Below are positions 28,155 through 37,593 of a DNA stretch of 64,000 nt, piece by piece (within the stretch, counting starts at the first letter, position 1; the number at the start of each line of letters is the position of its first letter). Source of the DNA: Pseudidiomarina gelatinasegens. GTDB taxonomy: Bacteria > Pseudomonadota > Gammaproteobacteria > Enterobacterales > Alteromonadaceae. The stretch spans positions 1 through 64,000 of the forward strand of contig NZ_RSFE01000008.1 of NCBI RefSeq assembly GCF_004025325.1. The letters are read 5' to 3'. Both the position numbers and the translations under genes were made by a program. The notes beneath the pieces are model-generated. The model did no database searches, was not told where the DNA came from, and saw nothing but the letters and a program-made list of their open reading frames with translations.

Positions 28155-29468
28155 ATGAGCGCATACGCAGATCATATCGCCACGGTCCGTGCCCGTTTTG
28201 ACGCGGCACTTTCCGCGACGGGTTACGACTCAGTTCTTATTTACGCGGGCCAACCGCGCGTTGCATTTCTAGACGACAACCCAGCCCCTTATAAAGTAAA
28301 CCCTTTGTTTAAATATTGGGTTCCGGTTATTGAAAGCCCCAAAAGTGCAATCTTCTACGAACCAGGTAATAAACCGGTGGTTTTTCTGTTTAAGCCACGC
28401 GATTTTTGGCACGCTGAAGTCAAAATCCCTGTTGAAGAATGGCAGGAACATGTTGAGCTGGTTGTGATTGACGAGCAAGATAAAATGACAGCTTGGCTTG
28501 GCGATAAGTTAAAGTCAGCCGCATTTATTGGTGAAGACTTCGCTGAACCTGTTGCCAGTTGGCCAGTTAAGGCACGCAACCCGGCAAATTTGATTGACCA
28601 CCTGCACTTCCACCGTGCGATTAAAACTGAGTGGGAAGTCGGGAATCTGCGTGAGGCGAATAAATTAGCCGCTAAAGCACATATTGCTGCACGTGATGCG
28701 TTCATGAGCGGTGCTAGCGAATTAGAAATTCACCACGCGTACCTTGCCGCAATAAACTTTCGTGAATGCCAAGTTCCTTATAACAGTATTGTTGCCTTGA
28801 ATGAACATGGCGCGGTGCTGCATTACGATGTATACGAAACCCAAGCCCCAGCTGAGTCACGCTCATTTTTAATTGATGCAGGTGCTTTATACCGAGGTTA
28901 CTGTGCCGATATAACGCGCACATATGCACGGAAACCTGGTTTCTTTGCAGATTTGATTGCAGCGATGGACGTTGCACAGCAAGAACTGCTGACTGAGATT
29001 AAACCTGGCATTAACTATTATGAACTGCACGTTAGCCAACATTTAAAAATTGCTAAGATTCTTAGTGAATTTGGATTTGTAAAAGGTTCGGCGGAAAGTA
29101 TTTACGAGCAGGGCTATAGCAGCGCATTTTTCCCGCATGGGCTGGGCCATTTTATTGGGCTTCAAGTTCATGATGTTGGCGGTTTCTTAGCCAATGACCG
29201 TGGTGACACGATTGCCCGTGACTCGCGCCATCCATTCTTGCGACTGCTGCGTGATGTTGAGGTGGGGCAGGCGTTCACCATTGAACCGGGCTTATATGTT
29301 GTCGACCAGTTACTGGAAGCGCATCAAGGCAATAGTGATTTTAATTGGCAACGCATTGATGAGTTGCGCCCATATGGTGGGGTGCGTATCGAAGATAGCA
29401 TTGTGGTTGGTGAAAACGGCCGTAATGAAAATCTAACGCGTGACGCCTTTGCCGCTTTGGGAGTTTAA
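28155..29468 (+). CDS. pepQ: Xaa-Pro dipeptidase
   Basis: The 437-residue M24 peptidase cleaves dipeptides ending in proline. The metal-binding residues are in IDAGALYRGYCADITRTY, HGLGHFIGLQVHDVGG, FTIEPGLY and GVRIEDSIVV. The long N-terminal domain and length match the Alteromonas-type prolidase, whose relatives also hydrolyse organophosphates. GAGG lies before the ATG. It converges on anmK with only four bases between stop codons. Confidence 0.95.
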   Translation: MSAYADHIATVRARFDAALSATGYDSVLIYAGQPRVAFLDDNPAPYKVNPLFKYWVPVIESPKSAIFYEPGNKPVVFLFKPRDFWHAEVKIPVEEWQEHVELVVIDEQDKMTAWLGDKLKSAAFIGEDFAEPVASWPVKARNPANLIDHLHFHRAIKTEWEVGNLREANKLAAKAHIAARDAFMSGASELEIHHAYLAAINFRECQVPYNSIVALNEHGAVLHYDVYETQAPAESRSFLIDAGALYRGYCADITRTYARKPGFFADLIAAMDVAQQELLTEIKPGINYYELHVSQHLKIAKILSEFGFVKGSAESIYEQGYSSAFFPHGLGHFIGLQVHDVGGFLANDRGDTIARDSRHPFLRLLRDVEVGQAFTIEPGLYVVDQLLEAHQGNSDFNWQRIDELRPYGGVRIEDSIVVGENGRNENLTRDAFAALGV

Positions 29469-29472
29469 TTAC

Positions 29473-30597
29473 TCACGGCAAATAAAGACCACCAAGTACC
29501 GTAGGCCGGCTGGCGCCGGTTACTGCGGGTAAATTGCCAGGGGTACGCTGCATATAGCAGCGTGCCAGCCAAGCAAACGCCATAGCTTCAACATGCTGCG
29601 GCGACACGCCAAGCACTGATGTGGCATGCCAGCCTCGATGTGGAAGTGCTGATTTCAAAGCGCTCATAAGAATTGGGTTATAGGCACCGCCGCCAGCGAC
29701 GAAAATAGTTTCGGGCGGCTCTGGAAGCCATTGTGATATAGCATCCGCAACTGTGTGCGCCGTTAGAGCTACTAAGGTTGCTTGAATGTCTTCAGGTTGA
29801 TAACTATCTAGGTTCTTCACGTGACTTCGCAACCACTCCAAGTTGAAGTCGTCGCGGCCTGTGCTTTTGGGCGGCGGTCGGCTGAAGTAACTATCCGCAA
29901 CTAACTTTTCAAGCACATCATCAAGCACGGCGCCTTTGGCTGCGAATGCACCGTGTCGATCAAATTCGTCAGAATGTTCAGGGTGGCATGCTTTAAACCA
30001 GCGGTCCATTAAGGTATTCGCCGGGCCGGTATCAAAACCAGTCACTCCCGCGGGTGTGCCCGGAAGCCATGTGATATTCGCAATGCCGCCGAGATTAAGA
30101 ATAACCCGTGATTCATCAAAACTGCTAAAAATGGCTTGATGGAACGCTGGTACCAAAGGCGCTCCCTGTCCACCCAGGGCAATATCCTTACGCCGAAAGT
30201 CGGCGACAACCGGAATACCAGTTAACGCTGCAATGGTGTTTGGATCACCAAGTTGAAGGGTGTAATGGGGCTTTGCATCAGGCTGATGGCGTACTGTCTG
30301 CCCATGACTTCCAATCGCTTTAATCGCGTTGGGCGACACATTAATATGGCGCAGGAATTCAGTGACGCACTGGGCGCTAAACATGCCAAACAATCGGTCA
30401 GCCGAACCCCAAAGATCGAGTTCGTCGGCTCCTGGCTGACACAATTGATGCAGTTGTTGTTGTAAATTATCCGGAAGCGGAAAGTGTTGGTGGCTCAGTA
30501 ATTCAGGCTGCTCACCATCAAACTCAACTAACACCACATCCAGCCCATCCATACTGGTGCCAGACATGAGGCCTAAGTAGAGTTCACGTTGCGACAT
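29473..30597 (-). CDS. anmK: Anhydro-N-acetylmuramic acid kinase
   Basis: The 374-residue kinase cleaves and phosphorylates 1,6-anhydro-MurNAc from wall turnover to MurNAc 6-phosphate. It opens with LGLMSGTSMDGLDVVLVEF (ATP-binding) and has SHGQTVRHQP, NLGGIANIT and a C-terminal FVAGGGAYNP. The ATG shares one base with the stop of the M23 peptidase gene upstream, a tight coupling of wall hydrolysis with recycling. Confidence 0.96.
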   Translation of the reverse strand: MSQRELYLGLMSGTSMDGLDVVLVEFDGEQPELLSHQHFPLPDNLQQQLHQLCQPGADELDLWGSADRLFGMFSAQCVTEFLRHINVSPNAIKAIGSHGQTVRHQPDAKPHYTLQLGDPNTIAALTGIPVVADFRRKDIALGGQGAPLVPAFHQAIFSSFDESRVILNLGGIANITWLPGTPAGVTGFDTGPANTLMDRWFKACHPEHSDEFDRHGAFAAKGAVLDDVLEKLVADSYFSRPPPKSTGRDDFNLEWLRSHVKNLDSYQPEDIQATLVALTAHTVADAISQWLPEPPETIFVAGGGAYNPILMSALKSALPHRGWHATSVLGVSPQHVEAMAFAWLARCYMQRTPGNLPAVTGASRPTVLGGLYLP

Positions 30598-31925
30598 CAG
30601 CGCATCGCCAAGTATAACCGTTTGCTGTCGTTCAGAACTGCGAGCCGCTGCTGGGCGGTCTCTTTGAACACCGGTAATTCCGCTGCAATCAATGATTCAG
30701 CTTGCGGGAACTTAACCGTGCGAGGGTTGCGATGCACACCATCAACAAGGAATTCATAGTGCAAGTGCGCGCCAGTGACACGACCGGTGGCACCAACTCG
30801 ACCAATGAGTTCACCCTGCTTAACGCGCTGACCTTTTTTGACAAGCCGTTTACTCAGGTGCAGGTACTTGGTCACATAGCGTTCACCATGCTGGATGAAA
30901 ACATAATGGCCATTCAAATTGTTGTAGGCACTTGCGATAACGCGGCCAGCACCCGACGACATAATAGGTGTTCCGGTTTTGGCTGCGTAATCAATACCGT
31001 TATGCGGGCGTACTTGGCCAGTCACCGGATGCAGTCGGCGCGGATTAAAGCTCGAACTGATATAAGTAAACTTGACCGGCGAGCGCAAAAACGACTTACG
31101 CATCGCACGACCTTCAGCGTTGTAGAAGTCACCATTGTCATGCAGGAAAGCCTGGTAATGCTCGCCACGATTAACAAATTCGGCGGCTAACACACGGCCG
31201 TACCCGACAAACTCGCCGTCCGCGTATTGCTTCTCAAACATAACACTGAATTCATCACCTTCGCGTAAATCTAGCGCGAAATCGATGTCCCAGCCGAAAA
31301 TATCAGCAATACTCATAATCTGACCTTCTGTCAGACCGGCATCAATACCGGCGTTCCAGAAACTTGATTGGATGCGTGCGTGAGCGGTTTCTGTGCGAAC
31401 CTCAACACTCTTTGCTTCAATTTCGCTGACAAAACCTTGTTCTGTCTTGGTAATCACCAAGGTATCCGTTGGGTTTAGCTGATAAGCAATCTGGATAAGT
31501 TCGTCGTTTTCGTCACGTGCAATACGCAATGTATCACCAGGGTGAATCTTGCGCAGATACTTGTCGGCCTGGCTATCTTGAGTGACGCGATAAAGTTGTT
31601 GTGGAGAAAGACCCATTTTATCGAATATACGGGCTAACGAATCACCAGAACGCACTTCATAGCCACTCCAGCGTACGCTTGTTTCAGCATTATTGTTCGC
31701 AGCACCTTGCTGCGCTTCAACGCTAATCTCTAATTGGTAGCGTTGGCCTAGAATAAGTTCAGATTGCCCTAATTGTGGCTCACTGACATGACGAGATGCT
31801 GTTGCTGACTCAGATGGCAGCAACACAACCAGCAACGTTGCCGCACAGACGGAGCTGAGCAGCACTTGGTGACGCCGCGGTAACGCAGCGATAAATCTTG
31901 CCATATATTTTGGAATCGACTTCAT
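30597..31925 (-). CDS. M23 peptidoglycan DD-endopeptidase, MepM/OapA-like
   Basis: The 442-residue protein has a basic N terminus and one membrane anchor or signal (about 18-38), an OapA/LysM-like region (about 50-165, with VRSGDSLARIFDKMGL), and a LytM/M23 domain (about 285-400) with metal ligands in RPHNGIDYAA and GAHLHYEF. It likely cuts crosslinks in the wall to allow growth, as MepM does in E. coli. It is cotranscribed with anmK (one-base overlap) and divergent from tyrS. Confidence 0.93.
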   Translation of the reverse strand: MKSIPKYMARFIAALPRRHQVLLSSVCAATLLVVLLPSESATASRHVSEPQLGQSELILGQRYQLEISVEAQQGAANNNAETSVRWSGYEVRSGDSLARIFDKMGLSPQQLYRVTQDSQADKYLRKIHPGDTLRIARDENDELIQIAYQLNPTDTLVITKTEQGFVSEIEAKSVEVRTETAHARIQSSFWNAGIDAGLTEGQIMSIADIFGWDIDFALDLREGDEFSVMFEKQYADGEFVGYGRVLAAEFVNRGEHYQAFLHDNGDFYNAEGRAMRKSFLRSPVKFTYISSSFNPRRLHPVTGQVRPHNGIDYAAKTGTPIMSSGAGRVIASAYNNLNGHYVFIQHGERYVTKYLHLSKRLVKKGQRVKQGELIGRVGATGRVTGAHLHYEFLVDGVHRNPRTVKFPQAESLIAAELPVFKETAQQRLAVLNDSKRLYLAMR

Positions 31926-32032
31926 AACCTTCCGACGTGTTAGCGCTCTTTAGTTGTTAGAGTATCGTTAGATCTGATTGCAGAATAATACGAAGTATGG
32001 CGATTTTCCAGTCAATTTACGTTTAATTACGC

Positions 32033-32061
32033 TTAAACCGGCTGGAGAAATAGCATACAAT
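32033..32061 (+). promoter_or_regulatory. Possible tyrS promoter
   Basis: TTAAAC and TACAAT lie 17 bases apart, 45 bases before the tyrS start. The -10 is good, the -35 weak (three of six). The rest of 31926-32106, between the divergent M23 gene and tyrS, shows no other feature I can support. Confidence 0.4.
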
Positions 32062-32106
32062 GCGGGGTTCGTGGCCAAATTGAACGATATCAGGAGAAAG
32101 TCAACT

Positions 32107-33309
32107 ATGAAATTATCAGCTGCGGATGCGTTTGCAGAGATTGCGCGTGGTACCGAAGAAATTCTTTTAGCAGAAGAGCTTAAAGAAAAGCTTGCTAGTG
32201 GCAAGCCGCTGGTAATTAAAGCTGGTTTTGACCCTACCGCTCCTGATTTGCATCTTGGTCACACGGTTTTGATTAATAAAATGCGCGCTTTTCAAGATTT
32301 AGGCCATGAAATTGTTTTTTTGATTGGTGATTTCACCGGCATGATTGGTGATCCAACCGGCAAAAATGTAACACGTAAGCCGCTTTCCCGCGACGACGTA
32401 TTGGCGAATGCTCAAACTTACAAAGAGCAGGTTTTTAAGATACTCGACCCAGCTAAGACTAAAATCCGGTTCAATTCGGAGTGGATGAACGACCTTGGTG
32501 CGGCGGGCATGATAAAGCTTGCAGCACGTCAAACAGTGGCGCGGATGCTTGAGCGGGACGACTTTAAGAAGCGTTATAGCACCGGACAACCGATAGCAAT
32601 TCACGAATTTCTGTACCCACTCGTGCAAGGGTGGGACTCAGTAGCATTGAAGGCCGACGTTGAACTGGGCGGAACCGACCAGCGCTTTAACTTATTAATG
32701 GGCCGAGAACTGCAAAAAGATGAAGGCCAGAAGCCACAAACCGTGGTGATGATGCCGTTGCTTGAAGGCCTTGATGGCGTTCAGAAAATGTCTAAATCGT
32801 TAGGCAACTATATTGGGATTACTGAACCGGCCAACGAGATGTTCGGCAAAGTCATGTCGGTTTCTGACGACTTAATGTGGCGTTACTATGAGCTATTAAG
32901 CTTCCGCCCATTGGATGAAGTAACAGCGTTCAAGCAGGCCGTGAAAGATGGCGCTAATCCACGTGATTACAAAGTTCTGTTGGCTAAGGAAATTATTGCA
33001 CGCTTTCATGATGCAGCCGCTGCCGATGCAGCTGAGCAAGACTTTATTCAACGGTTCAGTAAGAATGCTATCCCGGACGATATGCCGGAACTAACGGTTG
33101 CCAGTGAAAACGGTGAGTTGGCTATTGGGAATCTGCTGCGTGAAGCTGAGCTCGTAGCATCCACTTCAGAAGCCTTGCGCATGATTAAGCAGGGCGCGGT
33201 TAAAGTAGATGGCGATAAGGTAACTGATACGAAAATGGTTGTTGTATCAGGATCAACAGCGGTTTATCAGGTGGGCAAACGCAAGTTCGCGCGCATTACT
33301 TTAAGCTAA
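32107..33309 (+). CDS. tyrS: Tyrosyl-tRNA synthetase (TyrZ/type 2 form)
   Basis: The 400-residue enzyme charges tRNA-Tyr. It has the HIGH-type motif HLGHT in [14 protein letters not shown], the tyrosine-pocket stretch [15 protein letters not shown] in full, and a C-terminal S4-like RNA-binding domain. Length and sequence are of the type 2 form rather than E. coli TyrS (424). I use the ATG at 32107 behind AGGAG; an upstream frame to 31978 has no support. It converges on apaH with a four-base overlap. Confidence 0.96.
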   Translation: MKLSAADAFAEIARGTEEILLAEELKEKLASGKPLVIKAGFDPTAPDLHLGHTVLINKMRAFQDLGHEIVFLIGDFTGMIGDPTGKNVTRKPLSRDDVLANAQTYKEQVFKILDPAKTKIRFNSEWMNDLGAAGMIKLAARQTVARMLERDDFKKRYSTGQPIAIHEFLYPLVQGWDSVALKADVELGGTDQRFNLLMGRELQKDEGQKPQTVVMMPLLEGLDGVQKMSKSLGNYIGITEPANEMFGKVMSVSDDLMWRYYELLSFRPLDEVTAFKQAVKDGANPRDYKVLLAKEIIARFHDAAAADAAEQDFIQRFSKNAIPDDMPELTVASENGELAIGNLLREAELVASTSEALRMIKQGAVKVDGDKVTDTKMVVVSGSTAVYQVGKRKFARITLS

Positions 33310-34130
33310 ACACCTGGCGCTCTGATGCATTGGCCATTAGGCCATTGCATCAGCGTGAGGTGCTCACCCCAAACACATCCGGTATCAAGCGCAATCACAT
33401 CATCACGTTGAGTATTTCCCATCAAAGCAGCCCAGTGACCAAACACAAGGGTTGTATCACTGACATCCCACAACTCGAACCATGGCACCAGATGCTCAGG
33501 CACATTGGGGTCATTTGGCGCAGTTTTAACGGAAAAGTTTAAGTGCCCGCCGGTATCGCAAAAGCGCATCCGTGTGAAGGCGTTGATTATAAATCGAATA
33601 CGCTCATCACCCTGCAAATCATCAGTCCATTGGCTTGGCTCATTGCCATACATGCTTTGCAAAAATCCGGGTAACTGGTCATTTGTCCACGCAGTCTGCA
33701 GCGCTGTAGATACTTCATTGGCGTAATTTTCAGCTTGGTCGATGGTCCACCAGGGATAAATTCCGGCATGGGTCATGACCAAGTTATCATTGCTGCGCAA
33801 TAGCAGCGGTTGTTGAACTAACCAGCCTATCCAGTCACGCTTTTCTGCATCGGTTAAAGCGAGAATCGCACCTAACTTATCTTTTGGATCAGCCTCGCGT
33901 ACGCCGCACAAAACAGCCAGTAAGTTTAAGTCGTGATTGCCAAGTACGATGTGGGCTGAGGCCCCAAGTTCACGAACTATCTCTAAACTTCGTAGTGAAG
34001 CAGGTCCGCGGCCAACTAAATCACCAACACACCAGAGTTCGTCAAATTTCGGGTTGAAACTTGCCTGTTCAAGAACTTTTGAGACCTGCTCTGCACAGCC
34101 TTGAATATCACCAACCAGATAACGCGCCAT
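33306..34130 (-). CDS. apaH: Symmetrical bis(5'-nucleosyl)-tetraphosphatase
   Basis: The 274-residue phosphoesterase splits Ap4A to two ADP, and also decaps Np4-capped RNA in E. coli. The metal motifs are [17 protein letters not shown] and GNHDLNLL, with a later MTHAGIYP. It is the last gene of the lptD-surA-pdxA-rsmA-apaG-apaH operon, 14 bases after apaG. Confidence 0.97.
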   Translation of the reverse strand: MARYLVGDIQGCAEQVSKVLEQASFNPKFDELWCVGDLVGRGPASLRSLEIVRELGASAHIVLGNHDLNLLAVLCGVREADPKDKLGAILALTDAEKRDWIGWLVQQPLLLRSNDNLVMTHAGIYPWWTIDQAENYANEVSTALQTAWTNDQLPGFLQSMYGNEPSQWTDDLQGDERIRFIINAFTRMRFCDTGGHLNFSVKTAPNDPNVPEHLVPWFELWDVSDTTLVFGHWAALMGNTQRDDVIALDTGCVWGEHLTLMQWPNGQCIRAPGV

Positions 34131-34144
34131 AATAAATGGCCTGT

Positions 34145-34513
34145 TTAGTGAATTATGTTTGGAATGGCGAGGCGAAACGACGGTATCTCGACATCAAACC
34201 GGTCACCCGTAGTATCTACCATGGTGTAGAAGCCTTCCATAGTTCCTATCGGCGTGGCGATTACTGTGCCGCTGGTGTAGCTATAACTTTCGCCAGGCGC
34301 TATATGCGGTTGTTCGCCAACCACACCATCGCCAGCGACCCGTGTGATTTTATGATCGGCATCGGTTATTTTCCAAGCCCGCTTGAGTAACTGAACCGAA
34401 ACATCCGACTGATTTGTAATGGTAATTGAATAGGCAAAAGCATACTCGCCGACGGTCTCATCGGAATGGGATGCAATGAAATGAGTTTTAACCTCAATAT
34501 CGATATTACGCAT
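34145..34513 (-). CDS. apaG: ApaG protein
   Basis: The 122-residue immunoglobulin-like fold protein matches E. coli ApaG (125) over its whole length, including [36 protein letters not shown] and FRLA at the end. The role is uncertain; it was linked to cobalt resistance and magnesium efflux in enteric bacteria. I use the ATG at 34513 with AAGG five bases upstream; a GTG two codons earlier is possible. It overlaps the rsmA end by eight bases. Confidence 0.95.
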   Translation of the reverse strand: MRNIDIEVKTHFIASHSDETVGEYAFAYSITITNQSDVSVQLLKRAWKITDADHKITRVAGDGVVGEQPHIAPGESYSYTSGTVIATPIGTMEGFYTMVDTTGDRFDVEIPSFRLAIPNIIH

Positions 34514-35315
34514 GGTCACCTTGCTGTTCGCTGTACCAGTCTGCTAAGCGGCAATAATCCGCTACTGACAATGTTTCTGGACGGGCATTAGGATCAATGC
34601 CAAGAGCCTCGAGCTGATCGTCGTTCATTATTTGCTTGAGGTTGTTACGTATGGTTTTACGACGTTGGTTAAATGCAATCAAGCAGATTTTATGCAGTGC
34701 TACCCGATCTTTTACCGGGTACGGCGACTCTTTATAAGGTATCAGTCGCACAACGGCAGATTCAACCTTTGGCGGCGGCGTGAAGGCGCCTGGCGGAACC
34801 ATGAGAACTAATTCAACCTGACACGCTTGCTGTATAGAGACACTAATGCGCCCGTAAGTTTTACTGTTGGGCTCGGCCGCTAAGCGTTCAACGACTTCTT
34901 TTTGCAACATAAAGTGCATGTCTTGAATGACTTCAAGGTGCTCAAGCAAATGAAAAATTAACGGAGTTGAGATGTTGTAAGGCAAATTACCAAACACCCG
35001 TATCGGCTTTTCTACCGCAAATTGGCGGAAGTCGGTTTTTAATGCGTCACCGCGAAATACTGTTAATTTGCTTTGTAGAAACGGGTGCCGTTCTAACCGC
35101 TCCGCAAGATCGCGATCAAGCTCAACAACCGTTAGTTTTCCGGCACGCTCAACAACTGGCTCAGTCAGAGCAGCTAAGCCGGGACCTATCTCGACCAGAT
35201 TCTCTTCGGGTTGTGGATTTATAGCATCGACAATATCGTTGATTACGAACTGATCATGAAGAAAGTTTTGTCCAAAACGTTTGCGAGCGCGATGGCCCAA
35301 ATGTGTTTTTGTCAT
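34506..35315 (-). CDS. rsmA: 16S rRNA A1518/A1519 dimethyltransferase
   Basis: The 269-residue enzyme (KsgA) dimethylates two adjacent adenosines near the 3' end of 16S rRNA late in small-subunit assembly. [11 protein letters not shown], the SAM loop [12 protein letters not shown], and the catalytic [10 protein letters not shown] are present. It overlaps pdxA upstream by four bases (ATGA) and apaG downstream by eight. Confidence 0.97.
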   Translation of the reverse strand: MTKTHLGHRARKRFGQNFLHDQFVINDIVDAINPQPEENLVEIGPGLAALTEPVVERAGKLTVVELDRDLAERLERHPFLQSKLTVFRGDALKTDFRQFAVEKPIRVFGNLPYNISTPLIFHLLEHLEVIQDMHFMLQKEVVERLAAEPNSKTYGRISVSIQQACQVELVLMVPPGAFTPPPKVESAVVRLIPYKESPYPVKDRVALHKICLIAFNQRRKTIRNNLKQIMNDDQLEALGIDPNARPETLSVADYCRLADWYSEQQGDHA

Positions 35316-36292
35316 CGATTTACCATGTCGATTGCAGTACGTAAAGCGAGCAACGCACTGCTGTCATCTATGTTATGAGTGCCGGCGCGATCGAGAGCGG
35401 TGCCATGATCGACCGAAGTACGAATAAAGGGCAGACCCAAGGTGATATTAATTGCGTTGCCGAATCCTTTGTATTTTAACACAGGCAGGCCTTGGTCGTG
35501 ATACATCGCAACGATAACATCGGCATTGGCTAAATAATGAGGTTGAAATATGGTGTCTGCCGGATAGGGGCCGGAAACTTGCAGGCCCTTATTTCTTAAA
35601 TTCTCAAGTGCTGGGCTAATGTGTTCAATTTCTTCTAGCCCAAGATGTCCCTGTTCGCCCGCATGTGGATTAAGCCCGCAAACAAAAATGCGCGGTTGCT
35701 CAATGCCCCACTTAGCATTCATATCGTGCGCAATAATTTCGAGGGTTTCTTCTACGCGCTCACGCGTGATTGCCGCAGGTACTTGGCTTAACGGTAGGTG
35801 AGTGGTCACTAAGGCGACACGTAAACCTTCTGTGGCAAGCATCATCACAACACGCGGCGTATTACTTAATTCGGCAAAGAATTCTGTATGCCCGCTAAAT
35901 GAAATACCGGCTTGATTAATAATGCCTTTATGTACCGGGCCTGTAACCAATGCATCGAATTCACCATGCATGCAGCCCTCACCGGCACGTTTGAGCGTGG
36001 CGATTACGTAGCTGGAGTTGGCATCATCGAGTTGTTGTGGAATAGCTGGCTTTGCCAAGGGCACGGAGCAAACAGTCAACGAACCCGCAGTGTGTCTGCG
36101 GGCTGGATTCTGTTGACTGTAGGGAATAATGTGCAGCGGTAAACCAAGTAATTCGGCGCGCTGCTGAAGTAACTCAGGATCAGCAACAACAACTAACTCA
36201 ACCGGCCAATCCTGTTGCGCGAGATGCACCGCAAGGTCAGGGCCAATACCAGCTGGCTCACCCGGTGTAAATGCAATTCGCACTGCAGTCAT
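35312..36292 (-). CDS. pdxA: 4-hydroxythreonine-4-phosphate dehydrogenase
   Basis: The 326-residue NAD-dependent enzyme acts in the DXP-dependent route to pyridoxal phosphate. [13 protein letters not shown] near the start, the metal His residues in SGHTEF and [15 protein letters not shown], and [10 protein letters not shown] are diagnostic. Epd, the first enzyme of the same route, is encoded at 56430. The gene is five bases after surA and overlaps rsmA. Confidence 0.97.
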   Translation of the reverse strand: MTAVRIAFTPGEPAGIGPDLAVHLAQQDWPVELVVVADPELLQQRAELLGLPLHIIPYSQQNPARRHTAGSLTVCSVPLAKPAIPQQLDDANSSYVIATLKRAGEGCMHGEFDALVTGPVHKGIINQAGISFSGHTEFFAELSNTPRVVMMLATEGLRVALVTTHLPLSQVPAAITRERVEETLEIIAHDMNAKWGIEQPRIFVCGLNPHAGEQGHLGLEEIEHISPALENLRNKGLQVSGPYPADTIFQPHYLANADVIVAMYHDQGLPVLKYKGFGNAINITLGLPFIRTSVDHGTALDRAGTHNIDDSSALLALRTAIDMVNR

Positions 36293-36297
36293 AGTTA

Positions 36298-37584
36298 TTA
36301 CTCAATCAGCGTTTCGATATAGGCTTGGTCGCGCATTTCTTGCTGCCAGTTCTCTAACTCTTCTTGATACTTGCGGCTAAACAGAAGTTGGTATGCACGA
36401 TTCTCTTTGCTGCGTTTGGTTGCATCAAGCTTGCGACGTTCGAGCACTTCAAGAATGTGCCAGCCGAATTGAGTTTGGAAGGGCTCGGTAATTTCACCAA
36501 TGGGTGAACGCTCAACTTTACGCTTAAACTCTTCTGCATATGCGCTCGGTTCAGACCAACCTAAGTCGCCGCCATTGGCTGCTGAACCTGGGTCTGCTGA
36601 ATGCTCGCGCGCGGCATCTTCAAAGCTTAATTCACCGGCCATAATTTCTGCACGTAGCTCGGCGAGCTTTTCTTGTGCACGTCGTTCCGACAATATAATC
36701 GATGGTTTAATAAGAATATGACGTGCTTTTACTTCGTCAATTTCTACTTGTTCTATACCACGTACATCAGAGACTTGCAGAATATGGAAGCCAACGCCGC
36801 TGCGCAGTGGGCCAACCAATTCACCTTTTGACTTGTTACGTACCGCATCAGCAAATAGGGTCGGCATTGCATTAATGTTCATCCAACCCAAGTCACCGCC
36901 CTCTAGGGCGCGTGGGCCGGACGATGATGTGATAGCCGCTTGCGAAAAGTCGGCACCTTCAGCTAAACGCTCGATAAGTTGCTCAGCGCGCGCTCGGGTT
37001 GCTTGCACTTCATCGGCAGAAGCACCATCACGGAAGCCAAGAAGAATATGGCCTAAGCGATATTCAACTTCTTGCTCTGTGGCCTGGTTCATCGCGTTTA
37101 CCAGGTTTTGAATTTCTTGTGGTGAGACAGCAACGCGACGACGCACAGCGGCTCGCTGAACTTCACCAATGATCATTTCCTTACGAACTGATTCGCGAAA
37201 GTTTTCCCAGTTAACACCTGAGGCTTCGTTTTGTGCGCGCAGTTCGTCGACAGTGATACCTTGGTCCTGTGCAATTGACACTAACGTCTGTTGCAGTTGG
37301 GCATCAGAGATGGTTATACCCATGCGCTCGGCCATCTGCATTTGTAATTCCGACAGTACCAACCGATCCATTGCTTGAATGCGTAATACTTTGTCAGAAG
37401 GCAAGGCAGTATCGCTTTGTGCTGAATTACGTTTCACTTGTTGAACAAGTTGCTCAACTTCACTTTCTAAAACAACACCTTCGTTAACAACCACTGCGAT
37501 GCGGTCGAGCACCTGTTGGCTCCATGCTGTAACACTTAGCGAGAGCAATGCGGTTGCCGCGAGAACTTTTACAATTTTACCCAT
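36298..37584 (-). CDS. surA: Periplasmic chaperone/prolyl isomerase SurA
   Basis: The 428-residue protein has a signal peptide (about 1-22, TAWS), an N-terminal chaperone domain, two parvulin-type rotamase domains (about residues 170-275 and 285-385, each with the GGDLGW loop), and a short C-terminal helix. SurA escorts barrel proteins to the Bam complex. LptD, encoded just upstream, is one of its main clients. The gap to lptD is nine bases. Confidence 0.97.
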   Translation of the reverse strand: MGKIVKVLAATALLSLSVTAWSQQVLDRIAVVVNEGVVLESEVEQLVQQVKRNSAQSDTALPSDKVLRIQAMDRLVLSELQMQMAERMGITISDAQLQQTLVSIAQDQGITVDELRAQNEASGVNWENFRESVRKEMIIGEVQRAAVRRRVAVSPQEIQNLVNAMNQATEQEVEYRLGHILLGFRDGASADEVQATRARAEQLIERLAEGADFSQAAITSSSGPRALEGGDLGWMNINAMPTLFADAVRNKSKGELVGPLRSGVGFHILQVSDVRGIEQVEIDEVKARHILIKPSIILSERRAQEKLAELRAEIMAGELSFEDAAREHSADPGSAANGGDLGWSEPSAYAEEFKRKVERSPIGEITEPFQTQFGWHILEVLERRKLDATKRSKENRAYQLLFSRKYQEELENWQQEMRDQAYIETLIE

Positions 37585-37593
37585 GAATACTAC